A DNA stretch of 64,000 bases from Oleiphilaceae bacterium (lineage in GTDB: Bacteria; Pseudomonadota; Gammaproteobacteria; Pseudomonadales; Oleiphilaceae). The stretch spans positions 124,001-188,000 of the forward strand of contig JAKVBL010000008.1 in assembly GCA_022447365.1 (NCBI GenBank). The letters are read 5' to 3'. Positions 30,150 through 38,599 of the stretch are shown in pieces (the stretch's first letter is position 1; each line of letters starts with the position of its first letter). Below the pieces are notes generated by a model. The model did not search any database, was not told where the DNA came from, and was given only the letters and a program-made list of their open reading frames with translations. A program made the translations under genes and the position numbers.

Positions 30150-31322
30150 TTATCGCGGTACTAAATGACCGTTGTTATTGAACTTAGAAATAAAGTAGTC
30201 GTCGCGCAAAAGCGCATCATGCTGCCCAGCGTTAAACGGCGAGGTATAGTTCTTTATGAGCCCCTTGTGGCTTTTTAGATTTTCTAAAGCATCTCTGATT
30301 TTACTTCGTTTAAACACGCCCGCGTCTTTCACAGCGATAGCAAGCATATGCACGAGATCGTAAGCTTGAGCTAAACCAACCACACCAGGGATGTTTTTCT
30401 GGTCAGCGTCTGCGACAAATTTTTCTTTATATGTATTTAGAACACGATTAGCTATCTCTTCATCATATGCATTTACAAAACTAAAAGTTTGAATCGTTGA
30501 GATATCTAATTTGTTAATTCTCTCTAACCCGACGCCCGAAACATAACTGCCACCCGCGATACCCCAATGAGAAATGATGGGTTTTGATTTTAATAAGTCA
30601 CTCGAAATTAGTCCTTTGGTGACCACAATGCCCTCTGGTGCATTGGCCACAAGCATAATCGCATCAGGGTTTTCTGTTTCTAATGCCGACAATTGGGTTT
30701 CAATGTTCTTTTCGCCCCAATTTACCCAGTGTATACCTGCGACATTGAGCCCCAGCGATTCAGCGGCTGCGGTCATTGAGGCTTTATTTGAACGCCCCCA
30801 GCCGGTCCGCTCGAGAACTAGAGAAATAGACTGTGCGTTAATTGACTGCGCGTAGTTCACCAATACTGGCCCCGCTTCTTTGTCTCGGATCGAAACGCGA
30901 AAAACAAAATTTGGATTATATTTGTTTGACGTAATAGGTGTACCAGCAGCCCACGGAACTAAGAACAACAGTTTGTTTTGATGGATAATTTCAAGTTCCT
31001 GCAGAACGACGGGAGTATGCACACCTCCTAGTACGGCAATCAGATTATCCATTTTTGCAAACTTCTTGAGGTTGCTTATTCCGCGAGCTGGATTTCCCTT
31101 ATGATCGCGAGTTACTAGTTCAAGCTGCTTGCCGTTAATGCCTCCGTTAGTATTGATCTCTTCTATAGCAATTTGAGCGCCTCGTTGAATCGCGAGCCCT
31201 CCAGCTTTCGCACCACTAGACATATCAGCATCCAAGCCGATCAATAATTTGTCAGCATTGGCAAAAGGGTGAGAAAATAAAGTAACGACAATAAAAATCA
31301 CTAACTTTCTAAAAATCATCAT
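30150..31322 (-). CDS. Periplasmic binding protein type 1 (LivJ-like)
   Basis: 390 residues with a signal peptide (about 1-23, PFANA-DK). The type 1 periplasmic-binding fold of amino-acid or urea binding proteins is clear: GLDADMSSGAKAGGLAIQRGAQIAIEEIN, ELVTRDHKGNPARG, and VPWAAGTPIT, with long Venus-flytrap lobes. There are no ABC permease or ATPase genes beside it. It is followed 24 bp later by the LOV hybrid kinase on the same strand. This suggests a sensory role like TorT with TorS rather than transport. The ligand is unknown. The next gene upstream (tRNA-Arg) is 300 bp away. Confidence 0.85.
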   Translation of the reverse strand: MMIFRKLVIFIVVTLFSHPFANADKLLIGLDADMSSGAKAGGLAIQRGAQIAIEEINTNGGINGKQLELVTRDHKGNPARGISNLKKFAKMDNLIAVLGGVHTPVVLQELEIIHQNKLLFLVPWAAGTPITSNKYNPNFVFRVSIRDKEAGPVLVNYAQSINAQSISLVLERTGWGRSNKASMTAAAESLGLNVAGIHWVNWGEKNIETQLSALETENPDAIMLVANAPEGIVVTKGLISSDLLKSKPIISHWGIAGGSYVSGVGLERINKLDISTIQTFSFVNAYDEEIANRVLNTYKEKFVADADQKNIPGVVGLAQAYDLVHMLAIAVKDAGVFKRSKIRDALENLKSHKGLIKNYTSPFNAGQHDALLRDDYFISKFNNNGHLVPR

Positions 31323-31504
31323 ATCGGCTAACCAGCAAACGCAATTTCATAGCTCAATTGTAGACAAGAAAATAGATCGCGCTCGCGAAGTAAAAAACGG
31401 TTACAAAAAGAACTGGTTTTGTTTTCTAAGAAGCGGGTATCAAAGATTGCGAAGGGAACGTGTTGACCGGTACAAAACAAATTTAGTTATGAAAGGCTTG
31501 GAGT
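31323..31504. other. Intergenic, no gene seen
   Basis: AT-rich stretch between the binding-protein start and the tRNA-associated repeat. It should hold the promoter of the binding-protein/LOV-kinase operon. I see no open frame with coding character, no clear hairpin and no recognisable operator. Confidence 0.5.
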
Positions 31505-31525
31505 GAATGGCCCGCCCTTCAGGAT
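31505..31525 (-). repeat. Copy of the tRNA-Arg 3' end (21 bp)
   Basis: Identical over 21 bp to 31617-31637, which is the 3' end of the tRNA gene including the CCA (as TGG on the + strand) plus 3 bp of flank. It lies 112 bp beyond the first copy, downstream of the tRNA in its direction of transcription. It may be an attachment-site remnant or a tRNA-tail repeat. Confidence 0.85.
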
Positions 31526-31619
31526 GATTCGCGTCGCTCTCCCTTCGGGTCGTCGCCGTTCCGTCGACGTTGTCTCGCACTATGTGCTCGGCTCGAACCT
31601 CTCAGGCTCTCATCCAGAA

Positions 31620-31696
31620 TGGCCCGCCCTTCAGGATTCGAACCTGAGACCTATCCCTTAGGAGGGGATTGCTCTATCCAGCTGAGCTAAGGGCGG
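31620..31696 (-). tRNA. tRNA-Arg (anticodon CCU)
   Basis: On the minus strand a full cloverleaf can be drawn. The acceptor CCGCCCT pairs with AGGGCGG. The D arm is AGCTCAGCTGGATAGAGC, the anticodon stem ATCCC / GGGAT holds loop CTCCTAA (anticodon CCT), and the T arm is CAGGTTCGAATCCTG. The discriminator is G and CCA is encoded. The gene reads AGG codons. It is a common integration target for mobile elements. Confidence 0.95.
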
Positions 31697-31787
31697 AATA
31701 GCTGAGATAATACAACAATCGCCTTACTGGAAAAGTTAAACGAGTGAAAGGTCGTTCATTAGAACTGCAACAGTTAAGGCTCGGTAA

Positions 31788-32918
31788 TTAGTCTTCGGCA
31801 ACATACTTAGGTAAAGAAATTCTAAATGTCGTACCTACGCCAACTTCACTAGAAACATCGATCTTACCTCCAAATCCTTTGATAATTTCATAGCTAATTG
31901 ACATCCCAAGACCCGTACCTTGGCCAACGGGTTTCGTTGTAAAAAACGGGTCAAAAATCTTTTTAATATTGCCTTTTGATATTCCGCAACCAGAATCCGC
32001 TATCTCAGTAATGACCATATTGTTGTCGTTGAACGTCGTAATTCGCAGTGTGCCTGCTTTACCATCCATCGCATGCGAAGCGTTCACCATTATATTTAAT
32101 AGTACTTGATTAAAAGCGCTAGGGGATAGCTTAACTTGATCACAGTGATTCAATTGTTTTTCAAGCGTGCAGCTATATTTTATTTGATTCCAAACAATGT
32201 TCAGCGTTTGCTCAATCAAGTCGTTCACAAGAACCACTGACTCTTCTGTCGTCTCTCGAACATAGCCCTTCATACTATTAGTGATCTCTTTTATTCGCGT
32301 ACCGCCAGTAATGCTTTCGTCGATTAAGCTATTTGCATCGCTTAGCACGAAATCTAGATCCTCAATCTTCAAGGTTTTCTCAATTGAGACAAGAATTTCT
32401 TCATGATTTAGCTTTTCTGACTTGGATAAAGACCCCATCAAATCAAGGAGTTGCTTCGTGAGCTGATCAAGGAAAAAGATATATTCCTTCAGTGTGCATA
32501 AATTACTCATCATAAAACCAACGGGATTATTGATTTCGTGAGCAATGCCAGCCGACATCTGACCTAAACTTGCCATTTTCTCTGTCAATATTAAGGCATC
32601 ACGCTTTTGACTTAATTCAGATTCGATGGCCTTTAGCTTTCGGATTAGAGCAGTTTTTTCATCGGTAAGGTTATCGTTATCCTCAGTTATTGATGCGATT
32701 TGTGAAGTTTGAGATTTTTTAACCGAAAGAGCTGTAGCGCCAATACATGAGGTTGAAACAATAATTAAAGCAACCAAGAGGCCTACAGAAGTTGGGGGCA
32801 TCAGGTAATAAAACATAACTATTGTCAGTGCCAAAAATAATGATATCACAGACACAATAATAAGCAGCGGCGCTATTGATCTATCTTTCGATTTGTCTGT
32901 GTATGTTCTGCTAAACAT
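31788..32918 (-). CDS. Sensor histidine kinase (two TM, no periplasmic domain)
   Basis: 376 residues. Two membrane spans (about 16-40 and 45-65) are joined by a very short loop, so sensing is probably intramembrane or cytoplasmic. A coiled coil (about 75-115) leads to the H-box [18 protein letters not shown] (H127). The HATPase is complete: [37 protein letters not shown]. The H-box type is the one common in kinases with HEINNP. It is divergent from the receiver/HD-like gene at 33001 (82 bp apart), its likely partner. Confidence 0.9.
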   Translation of the reverse strand: MFSRTYTDKSKDRSIAPLLIIVSVISLFLALTIVMFYYLMPPTSVGLLVALIIVSTSCIGATALSVKKSQTSQIASITEDNDNLTDEKTALIRKLKAIESELSQKRDALILTEKMASLGQMSAGIAHEINNPVGFMMSNLCTLKEYIFFLDQLTKQLLDLMGSLSKSEKLNHEEILVSIEKTLKIEDLDFVLSDANSLIDESITGGTRIKEITNSMKGYVRETTEESVVLVNDLIEQTLNIVWNQIKYSCTLEKQLNHCDQVKLSPSAFNQVLLNIMVNASHAMDGKAGTLRITTFNDNNMVITEIADSGCGISKGNIKKIFDPFFTTKPVGQGTGLGMSISYEIIKGFGGKIDVSSEVGVGTTFRISLPKYVAED

Positions 32919-33000
32919 AGAACTAACCCTGCAGCTTCTGATTTGTAAGCTAGTATAGACAAGAATAGTTTTTTAGGTTGTGTGATTTGGAGGAATATTA

Positions 33001-34284
33001 GTGAGCGATAAGCATATCATCGTTATAGTTGACGACGAGCAAGATGTGCTCAATTCAATGAAACGCGTCTTTCGGAAATCCCCGTTTGAAGTGCATACCT
33101 TTGACTCAGGAGAGAGAGCCGTCGAAGTACTGAAAGATCTAAGGCCAGATCTCATTATCAGTGACATGCGGATGCCTGGGATGGATGGGGCCGAGTTTTT
33201 ATCGCAAGCAAAAAACATTGTTCCTGCGGCACCGAGGATTTTACTAACTGGGCAAGCAGATAAAGAAGACACGGTACGTGCGATAAATGATGGTGAGATT
33301 TTCGCATTCGTAAGCAAACCTTGGGATAACACAGAGTTCCTAGCTTTAGCAGAAGATGCGCTGGCGCGCCGTAATAAAGAGAAAATGAAAAATCGTGCAT
33401 TGCATACACTCAAGAAAATGCATGACGAGGTGTCTGAATCAAAAGAGGATATCGAACGAGAACTCGCAGAACAATCACAGGAAAATCAACAATACAAACA
33501 AGCAGCTGTAGATGCATATCTGTTGATGGAAGAAAGTTTTCTGAATCTGCTAGATATGAAGCAACCAGGCCAGAGGGCATTCGCACATCAACTCGAAGAG
33601 GTTGTCACCAAACTAGCCGCCCGACTCAATGTTGAGAAAGATGGACTAAAAGTACTGTACCAAGCTTCGCGCTTACATGGGCTCGGCAAAATATCCGTTC
33701 CTGATGCGGTTCTTGAGAAAGGATATGTAAATCTAAGCCAATCAGAGAGAGAGCTATATCAAGCATATCCATCAAACGGGGCATGTACACTAATAGCGAT
33801 CGAAGCCTTTTCAGCGTGCTCTGACATTTTGTTTAAACAACAAGAACGATTAGATGGATCGGGGTTTCCTCTAGGTCTTAAGGCAGATGAGCTATCGCCG
33901 TTAAACCGCTTGTTTAATGTTGCGCTCGCTTATGCCGAGTTGAGATTTAGTCCGTCCGTTACTCCATTACCTCACGATCAAGCAATTCACGAATTGAACG
34001 CAAATGCTGCAGCCTTTGATCATAAAGCCTTGCAAGCATTAAGCATGATTAAGCTAGAGCGCGAACTCTCTGATGCGACTAAGCAAACTATCGTGCATGT
34101 ACACGGACTGAAGGTCGGCATGGTGATTGTCGAGGATATTTATAGTGAAAAGAATATGCTGCTACTGCGCGGCGGTACTCATGTAACCGAGATCTTAATA
34201 GAAAAACTTACAAATTTGCAGCGACAGATGGGCAAAGAAATTTTAATCAACGTCAGATTTGACCCCATCACTGACGCTGATTAA
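33001..34284 (+). CDS. Response regulator with a degenerate HD-GYP domain
   Basis: 427 residues. The receiver (about 6-120) is intact: D11/D12, phosphoacceptor D55 (ISDMRMPG), T84 region and K106 (SKPWD). A coiled coil follows (about 125-170). An RpfG-like HD-GYP domain (about 190-340) comes next, but its metal site is lost. The HD pair reads H226-G227 (SRLHGLGKI), and the usual HHE...DGxGYP reads QQERLDGSGFP (280-290). The last ~70 residues form a separate small domain (VGMVIVEDIYSEKNMLLLRGG). It is probably not a c-di-GMP phosphodiesterase; binding or scaffolding is more likely. Confidence 0.85.
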   Translation: MSDKHIIVIVDDEQDVLNSMKRVFRKSPFEVHTFDSGERAVEVLKDLRPDLIISDMRMPGMDGAEFLSQAKNIVPAAPRILLTGQADKEDTVRAINDGEIFAFVSKPWDNTEFLALAEDALARRNKEKMKNRALHTLKKMHDEVSESKEDIERELAEQSQENQQYKQAAVDAYLLMEESFLNLLDMKQPGQRAFAHQLEEVVTKLAARLNVEKDGLKVLYQASRLHGLGKISVPDAVLEKGYVNLSQSERELYQAYPSNGACTLIAIEAFSACSDILFKQQERLDGSGFPLGLKADELSPLNRLFNVALAYAELRFSPSVTPLPHDQAIHELNANAAAFDHKALQALSMIKLERELSDATKQTIVHVHGLKVGMVIVEDIYSEKNMLLLRGGTHVTEILIEKLTNLQRQMGKEILINVRFDPITDAD

Positions 34285-34301
34285 CCAAAGCCGTCTATAT
34301 T

Positions 34302-35498
34302 TTAGGCTGCCACCTCATTCAGGCTATAAGACGATTTTAACTGATATTTCTTGATGAGCGCGTCGCGCTTTGAAGGGAGCATATTGATTCTATCTAAATC
34401 ACCATCCACAACCTCGATCAAGCGTTTATCCATCACCTTAAACCATAGCCATGGGATATACGCGACAGGGAACATGCCAAAATAGCCATTTGGGAGCGAT
34501 GGTAGATCATCAAAATGACGCAACGATTGGTAAGCACGGGTGGCGTTAGCATGGTGGTCTGAATGCCTCTGCAAGTGAAATAAAGCCCAGTTAGAAAAGA
34601 TGTGGTTACTGTTCCAACTATGATGAGGTTGAGGCCGTTCATAACGCCCTGATTCAAGTTTTTTGCGTAGCAAGCCGTAGTGCTCAATATAGTTTGCGGA
34701 TGTGAGTTGCCACATTGACCAAAACCCAGCAATCAACAAGAAAGGTATCACCACAGCCCCGAAGATGAGCGCAAGTGAGACGTAAAATGCGCCAGTCATC
34801 AACACAGTTTGTATAAATTCATTTTTCAAAGAGTAGGGTGATAACCCCTTGTCTTTAAGTCGCTGATGCTCAATTTTAGCTGCTCGTGCGATTGCGTTAG
34901 GTAATTCACGTGCGGCAAAGGAGTATATGTTCTCGCCCATTTTTGAAGATGCAGGATCTTCTGGCGTAGCAACCATTTTGTGGTGGCCCCGGTTATGCTC
35001 AACGAAAAAATGTCCATATGCCGCCGGTGCTAATACAAGTTTAGCGAGCCACTGATCCGTAGAAGTCTTTTTGTGGCCCAGCTCGTGTCCGATGTTAAGA
35101 CCGTATCCGCCGATATACCCCGTGGTGAGTGCTGCTCCAAGATAACCAGCGACACTTAGATCGTACGAAGATACAAACCACGCTATAAATATGAAGACAC
35201 CAATGACGACCGGAACGTTGATCCTAGCGATGAACTTGTAATAAGGGTCTGCCTCAAGCATCGGTACAACAGACTCAGGCGGATTACTCGTGTCTTCGCC
35301 CATAAAATAATCAATGACCGGAAATAAGAGATACCAAAATGCAATGAACAGCCATAAAAATACGTCATTAGGTGACAACATATATAGCAAAGGGCCTGCG
35401 ACAGCCAGCAGGGGCACCATAAAAGATACCAGCCAAAAATGACGTTTTTTGTCGACGTAAACCTCTCCTTCTGGAGATATAAAAGTACCTGCGCGCAT
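34302..35498 (-). CDS. alkB: AlkB-type alkane 1-monooxygenase
   Basis: 398-residue integral membrane di-iron hydroxylase with about six hydrophobic segments. All histidine boxes are present: HELGH (138-142), EHNRGHH (167-173), NYIEHYG (269-275) and LQRHSDHHA (309-317); the NYIEHYG box is diagnostic for AlkB. It hydroxylates the terminal carbon of medium-chain n-alkanes with electrons from rubredoxin. No rubredoxin or rubredoxin reductase gene is in this window. It is divergent from an AraC-family regulator 126 bp away. Confidence 0.95.
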   Translation of the reverse strand: MRAGTFISPEGEVYVDKKRHFWLVSFMVPLLAVAGPLLYMLSPNDVFLWLFIAFWYLLFPVIDYFMGEDTSNPPESVVPMLEADPYYKFIARINVPVVIGVFIFIAWFVSSYDLSVAGYLGAALTTGYIGGYGLNIGHELGHKKTSTDQWLAKLVLAPAAYGHFFVEHNRGHHKMVATPEDPASSKMGENIYSFAARELPNAIARAAKIEHQRLKDKGLSPYSLKNEFIQTVLMTGAFYVSLALIFGAVVIPFLLIAGFWSMWQLTSANYIEHYGLLRKKLESGRYERPQPHHSWNSNHIFSNWALFHLQRHSDHHANATRAYQSLRHFDDLPSLPNGYFGMFPVAYIPWLWFKVMDKRLIEVVDGDLDRINMLPSKRDALIKKYQLKSSYSLNEVAA

Positions 35499-35624
35499 GA
35501 TCCATTCCTATTCTTATTGAGCGTGGAACTATTACAGCAAGTGATAGATCAAAAATTAAGCGTTGAAACTGGCATTAAATCGTCATAATCTGACACTCTT
35601 CCGGAATCAATTAACGATCATCGT

Positions 35625-36662
35625 ATGTCGATTAGTAAAGAGCAACTTCAACACTTAAGCCCTAGCATTCACCCAAGCTACGCTCGTTTGTTGGCTGGAC
35701 ACTGCCGAAATGCTGGTGTTGTGATAGAGCAATTGTTTGAAGGAAATAGCTTAACTTGGGAGCAGCTCATCGATAGCAGCCAGTATGTTAGTTTTGAGCA
35801 GTTTAAAAGGTTATATGCGAAAGCAGAGCATTTGTCTGGCTCAGATGACCTAGCACTCGATATATCAACGATAAGTCAGTCGAGCGCGCACGGGCCTCTG
35901 GGCTATGGCGCAATCTCAGCCCCCACGGTTCGACAAATGTTCTTTCTAATTCAACAGATGCTAGCGACGCGCATTGCAATCATCAAAATGGGCGTGTCCG
36001 ATGTAAATGGCTATACAACACTCACGATCGTTCCAGCCTTTGACTTAGAAAATCTAAATTTATTTGTAAGCACAATGGTGATTGGGTCATTGCTAGATTT
36101 TTACGAGAAGTCTACAGGTAAACAGATCTCTCAACTTGAAGTTCATTTGCCAGTTAGCGCATTGTCAGATCTAAACCGTTATCGAGCTAAATTTGGTGGA
36201 GCGACCATCTTGTTAGGACGTGAAACGCTCAAGGTAGTATTACCAAGTAGCGCACTAGATGAACAAACGCTTACTGCAGATCAGTATGCGTTTCGTAATG
36301 CGCAACGAGAATGTCAGCTATTAATTGATCAAGAAAATAAAGGCGGGGAGTTTTCTCGACAGGTCAAGCACTTCCTCTTTGAGTTTAGTGAGCGCTTTCC
36401 ACAACAAGAAGACGTCTCTGAACATTTTGCTATGTCTACACGTACCTTTATTAGAAAGTTAAAACGCGATAACACAAGCTTTCAAAGCTTATTAGATGAA
36501 GTAAGAAAAGAGCTTGTGCTGTTGCGCTTGAGTGATACAAACCAGAGTATTGAGAGTATTGCTTTAAGTGTTGGATATGTAGAAGCATCGAATTTCTCAC
36601 GCGTATTTAAGCGATGGTTTGGATGCACGCCCTCTGAATTTAGAAGCTCAAATAAATTCTAA
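35625..36662 (+). CDS. AraC-family regulator, probable regulator of alkB
   Basis: 345 residues. The N-terminal ligand-binding domain (about 20-210) is of the arabinose-binding-like type found in OruR/ArgR- and AlkR-like proteins. The C-terminal AraC DNA-binding domain (about 245-342) has two HTHs and the signature SIESIALSVGYVEASNFSRVFKRWFG (seen across 305-330). It is divergent from alkB, the arrangement in which AraC-type AlkR controls alkM in Acinetobacter, so control of alkB is inferred. Confidence 0.88.
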   Translation: MSISKEQLQHLSPSIHPSYARLLAGHCRNAGVVIEQLFEGNSLTWEQLIDSSQYVSFEQFKRLYAKAEHLSGSDDLALDISTISQSSAHGPLGYGAISAPTVRQMFFLIQQMLATRIAIIKMGVSDVNGYTTLTIVPAFDLENLNLFVSTMVIGSLLDFYEKSTGKQISQLEVHLPVSALSDLNRYRAKFGGATILLGRETLKVVLPSSALDEQTLTADQYAFRNAQRECQLLIDQENKGGEFSRQVKHFLFEFSERFPQQEDVSEHFAMSTRTFIRKLKRDNTSFQSLLDEVRKELVLLRLSDTNQSIESIALSVGYVEASNFSRVFKRWFGCTPSEFRSSNKF

Positions 36663-36689
36663 GGACACGGAACTTATTTTGGTTCTAAG

Positions 36690-36704
36690 GTGTCTTTAAG
36701 ACAC
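36690..36704. promoter_or_regulatory. 15-bp palindrome upstream of arsS
   Basis: GTGTCTT-T-AAGACAC is a perfect inverted repeat in the 82-bp gap between the araC stop and arsS, 40 bp before the arsS start. It could be an operator or a short hairpin ending the regulator transcript; there is no T run. Confidence 0.35.
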
Positions 36705-36744
36705 AATTTCATACAAATGTTTATTAAGATGAAGATATAACTAT

Positions 36745-37725
36745 ATGCGCGATACCCGCCCCCTTTTGTTAGATAGCGATTTCCCTAAAATCAAACGACG
36801 TAATATAGAAGTATTGCAGGTCAACTTGGGGTATCTCTGTAATCTAAGTTGTACACATTGCCATGTAAATGCGGGGCCAACACGCACCGAGTTAATGAGC
36901 AAAGAGACCATCGATCAATTGTTGCGACTGATCGATCTGCACGGAATCAATACGCTCGATTTGACTGGTGGAGCACCAGAATTAAACCCTCACTTTAGAT
37001 ACTTTGTGTCGGAGGCCCGTAAACGAAACGTGCATGTGATGGATCGCTGTAACCTCACCGTTCTGCTCGAGCCAGGACACGAATACTTAGCACAATTTCT
37101 AGCTGACAATGATGTTGAGATCGTTGCCTCACTTCCATGTTACACAGAAGACAACGTCGATGCTCAGCGTGGAAAGGGAACATTTGACGGAAGCATCAAG
37201 GCGCTGAACCTGCTCAATGCGCTCGGCTACGGCATTGGCGACGACGACAAAAAACTAAGTTTGGTTTATAACCCTAATGGCGCCTTCTTACCGCCTCCTC
37301 AGGACAAACTTAAAGCTGATTTTCAGAAGCATTTATTTAGTAATTTCGAAATAAAATTCGATGATCTCTATACGATTACAAATATGCCAATTGCTCGCTT
37401 TGGCGCCGTGCTGCTGGCAAAAGGTGAGTTCAATGATTATATGACGCTCCTAAAAGACGCGTATTCGCCAAGCAATGTTGACGCTGTGATGTGTCGAAAC
37501 ACCTTAAGCGTCGATTGGAAAGGTTATGTCTATGATTGTGATTTTAACCAAATGCTTGAATTACCTATTTACTCGCAAGATAAAAACATCATAGCAAGTG
37601 ACAATTCAGCACTGCATGTCAGTGAACTGTTCGAAACGAACTTAGACGGTCATCCTATTGTCATAGGTGAGCATTGTTATGGTTGCACGGCAGGTCAGGG
37701 TAGTAGCTGTGGTGGCGCGCTGTAA
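36745..37725 (+). CDS. arsS: ArsS, arsenosugar-type radical SAM/Cys-rich protein
   Basis: 326 residues. The radical SAM cluster motif CNLSCTHC (Cys32, Cys36, Cys39) is followed by DLTGGAPELNP. A C-terminal cysteine-rich domain (VMCRNTLSVDWKGYVYDCDFNQML and EHCYGCTAGQGSSCGGAL) is characteristic of the ArsS/DUF3641 group. This family makes the 5'-deoxyadenosyl arsenical precursor of arsenosugars from dimethylarsenite. It is followed 14 bp later by the matching glycosyltransferase. No arsM or arsR gene is in view, so methylarsenical supply must come from elsewhere. Confidence 0.88.
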   Translation: MRDTRPLLLDSDFPKIKRRNIEVLQVNLGYLCNLSCTHCHVNAGPTRTELMSKETIDQLLRLIDLHGINTLDLTGGAPELNPHFRYFVSEARKRNVHVMDRCNLTVLLEPGHEYLAQFLADNDVEIVASLPCYTEDNVDAQRGKGTFDGSIKALNLLNALGYGIGDDDKKLSLVYNPNGAFLPPPQDKLKADFQKHLFSNFEIKFDDLYTITNMPIARFGAVLLAKGEFNDYMTLLKDAYSPSNVDAVMCRNTLSVDWKGYVYDCDFNQMLELPIYSQDKNIIASDNSALHVSELFETNLDGHPIVIGEHCYGCTAGQGSSCGGAL

Positions 37726-37739
37726 GCCAGTCGTCTTTA

Positions 37740-38456
37740 ATGAATACCTCTCCGGCTAACACAAGATTGAGTGTCGTAATGCCTGTTCATAACGAGCAGG
37801 ACTCGATAATTCGTTCTGTAAGCTCATTGTTGGATAATCTCGGAAACAACCTTCACGAATTGGTCGTAGTGGATGCTGCTAGCACCGATGATACACGCGC
37901 TCGATTTGAATCTCTGCAACTATCAAAAGCTCGTTATTTAATGAGTGATCGCCCTGGCCGAGCATATCAAATGAATTTTGGTGCTAAGCATGTTTCAGGC
38001 GACATTCTGATGTTTGTTCACGCAGACACGACCATTGAATTGTTCAATGATCAACAGCTTAAGGACTTTAGTCGTTCTGATTGCTCGTGGGGATATGGTT
38101 CGCTTGAATTTGATAACCACGCACCTCATTTTCGTTTTTTGAGTTTTATGATTCGTTGGCGATCTGGATTAAGCAGCATATGTACGGGTGACCAAACACA
38201 AGTAATCAAAAAAAGTGTCTTCGAGACTCTCGGAGGTTTTCCAGAGCAAATCCTCATGGAAGATGTTGAAATATCGATTCGTTTAAAAGAACACTCTAAA
38301 CCGCAGCAGTTTACGTTTCGCTCCATCACGTCCGCTAGGAAATGGGAAACAGAAGGCTTCGTTAAAACAATCTTAAATATGTGGCGATGGCGATTTTCAT
38401 ATTGGATATTTCGAGACGCAGATAAAGTTGCAAGGCAATATTATCGCGACAGATAA
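37740..38456 (+). CDS. Arsenosugar-pathway family 2 glycosyltransferase (TIGR04283 type)
   Basis: 238-residue GT2 glycosyltransferase. It has the nucleotide-binding N-terminus SVVMPVHNEQDSI, the D-A-x-S-T-D-x-T block (VVDAASTDDT), the metal motif HADT and a base region QVIKKSVFETLGGFPEQILMEDVE. It lacks the C-terminal membrane spans of larger GT2 enzymes. Location directly after arsS matches the TIGR04283 family found beside ArsS. Its sugar donor is unknown. Confidence 0.85.
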   Translation: MNTSPANTRLSVVMPVHNEQDSIIRSVSSLLDNLGNNLHELVVVDAASTDDTRARFESLQLSKARYLMSDRPGRAYQMNFGAKHVSGDILMFVHADTTIELFNDQQLKDFSRSDCSWGYGSLEFDNHAPHFRFLSFMIRWRSGLSSICTGDQTQVIKKSVFETLGGFPEQILMEDVEISIRLKEHSKPQQFTFRSITSARKWETEGFVKTILNMWRWRFSYWIFRDADKVARQYYRDR

Positions 38457-38536
38457 GCCATTTACCTGACCGCACAATTGCTTAATTATTATTCACTACG
38501 ATTTATCTCTGATATCACTGTAATAGCACTAGTAAT

Positions 38537-38550
38537 TTGATCTAGATCAA
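38537..38550. promoter_or_regulatory. Perfect FNR/ANR box
   Basis: TTGATCTAGATCAA matches the FNR/ANR consensus TTGAT-N4-ATCAA exactly. Its centre is 56 bp before the ATG of the DUF2788 gene at 38600, a distance compatible with activation near -41.5. The glycosyltransferase upstream ends at 38456 on the same strand, so the box can only serve the downstream gene. Confidence 0.75.
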
Positions 38551-38599
38551 TTAGAATCCACCCAAAATTTTTCATTACTTAGATTAAATAGGTGCGAAT

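Noticed and set aside
31505..31637. Present-day integrated mobile element bounded by the two tRNA-end repeats
   Set aside because: Only 91 bp lie between the repeats and no integrase or other mobile gene is in view; at most it is a remnant.
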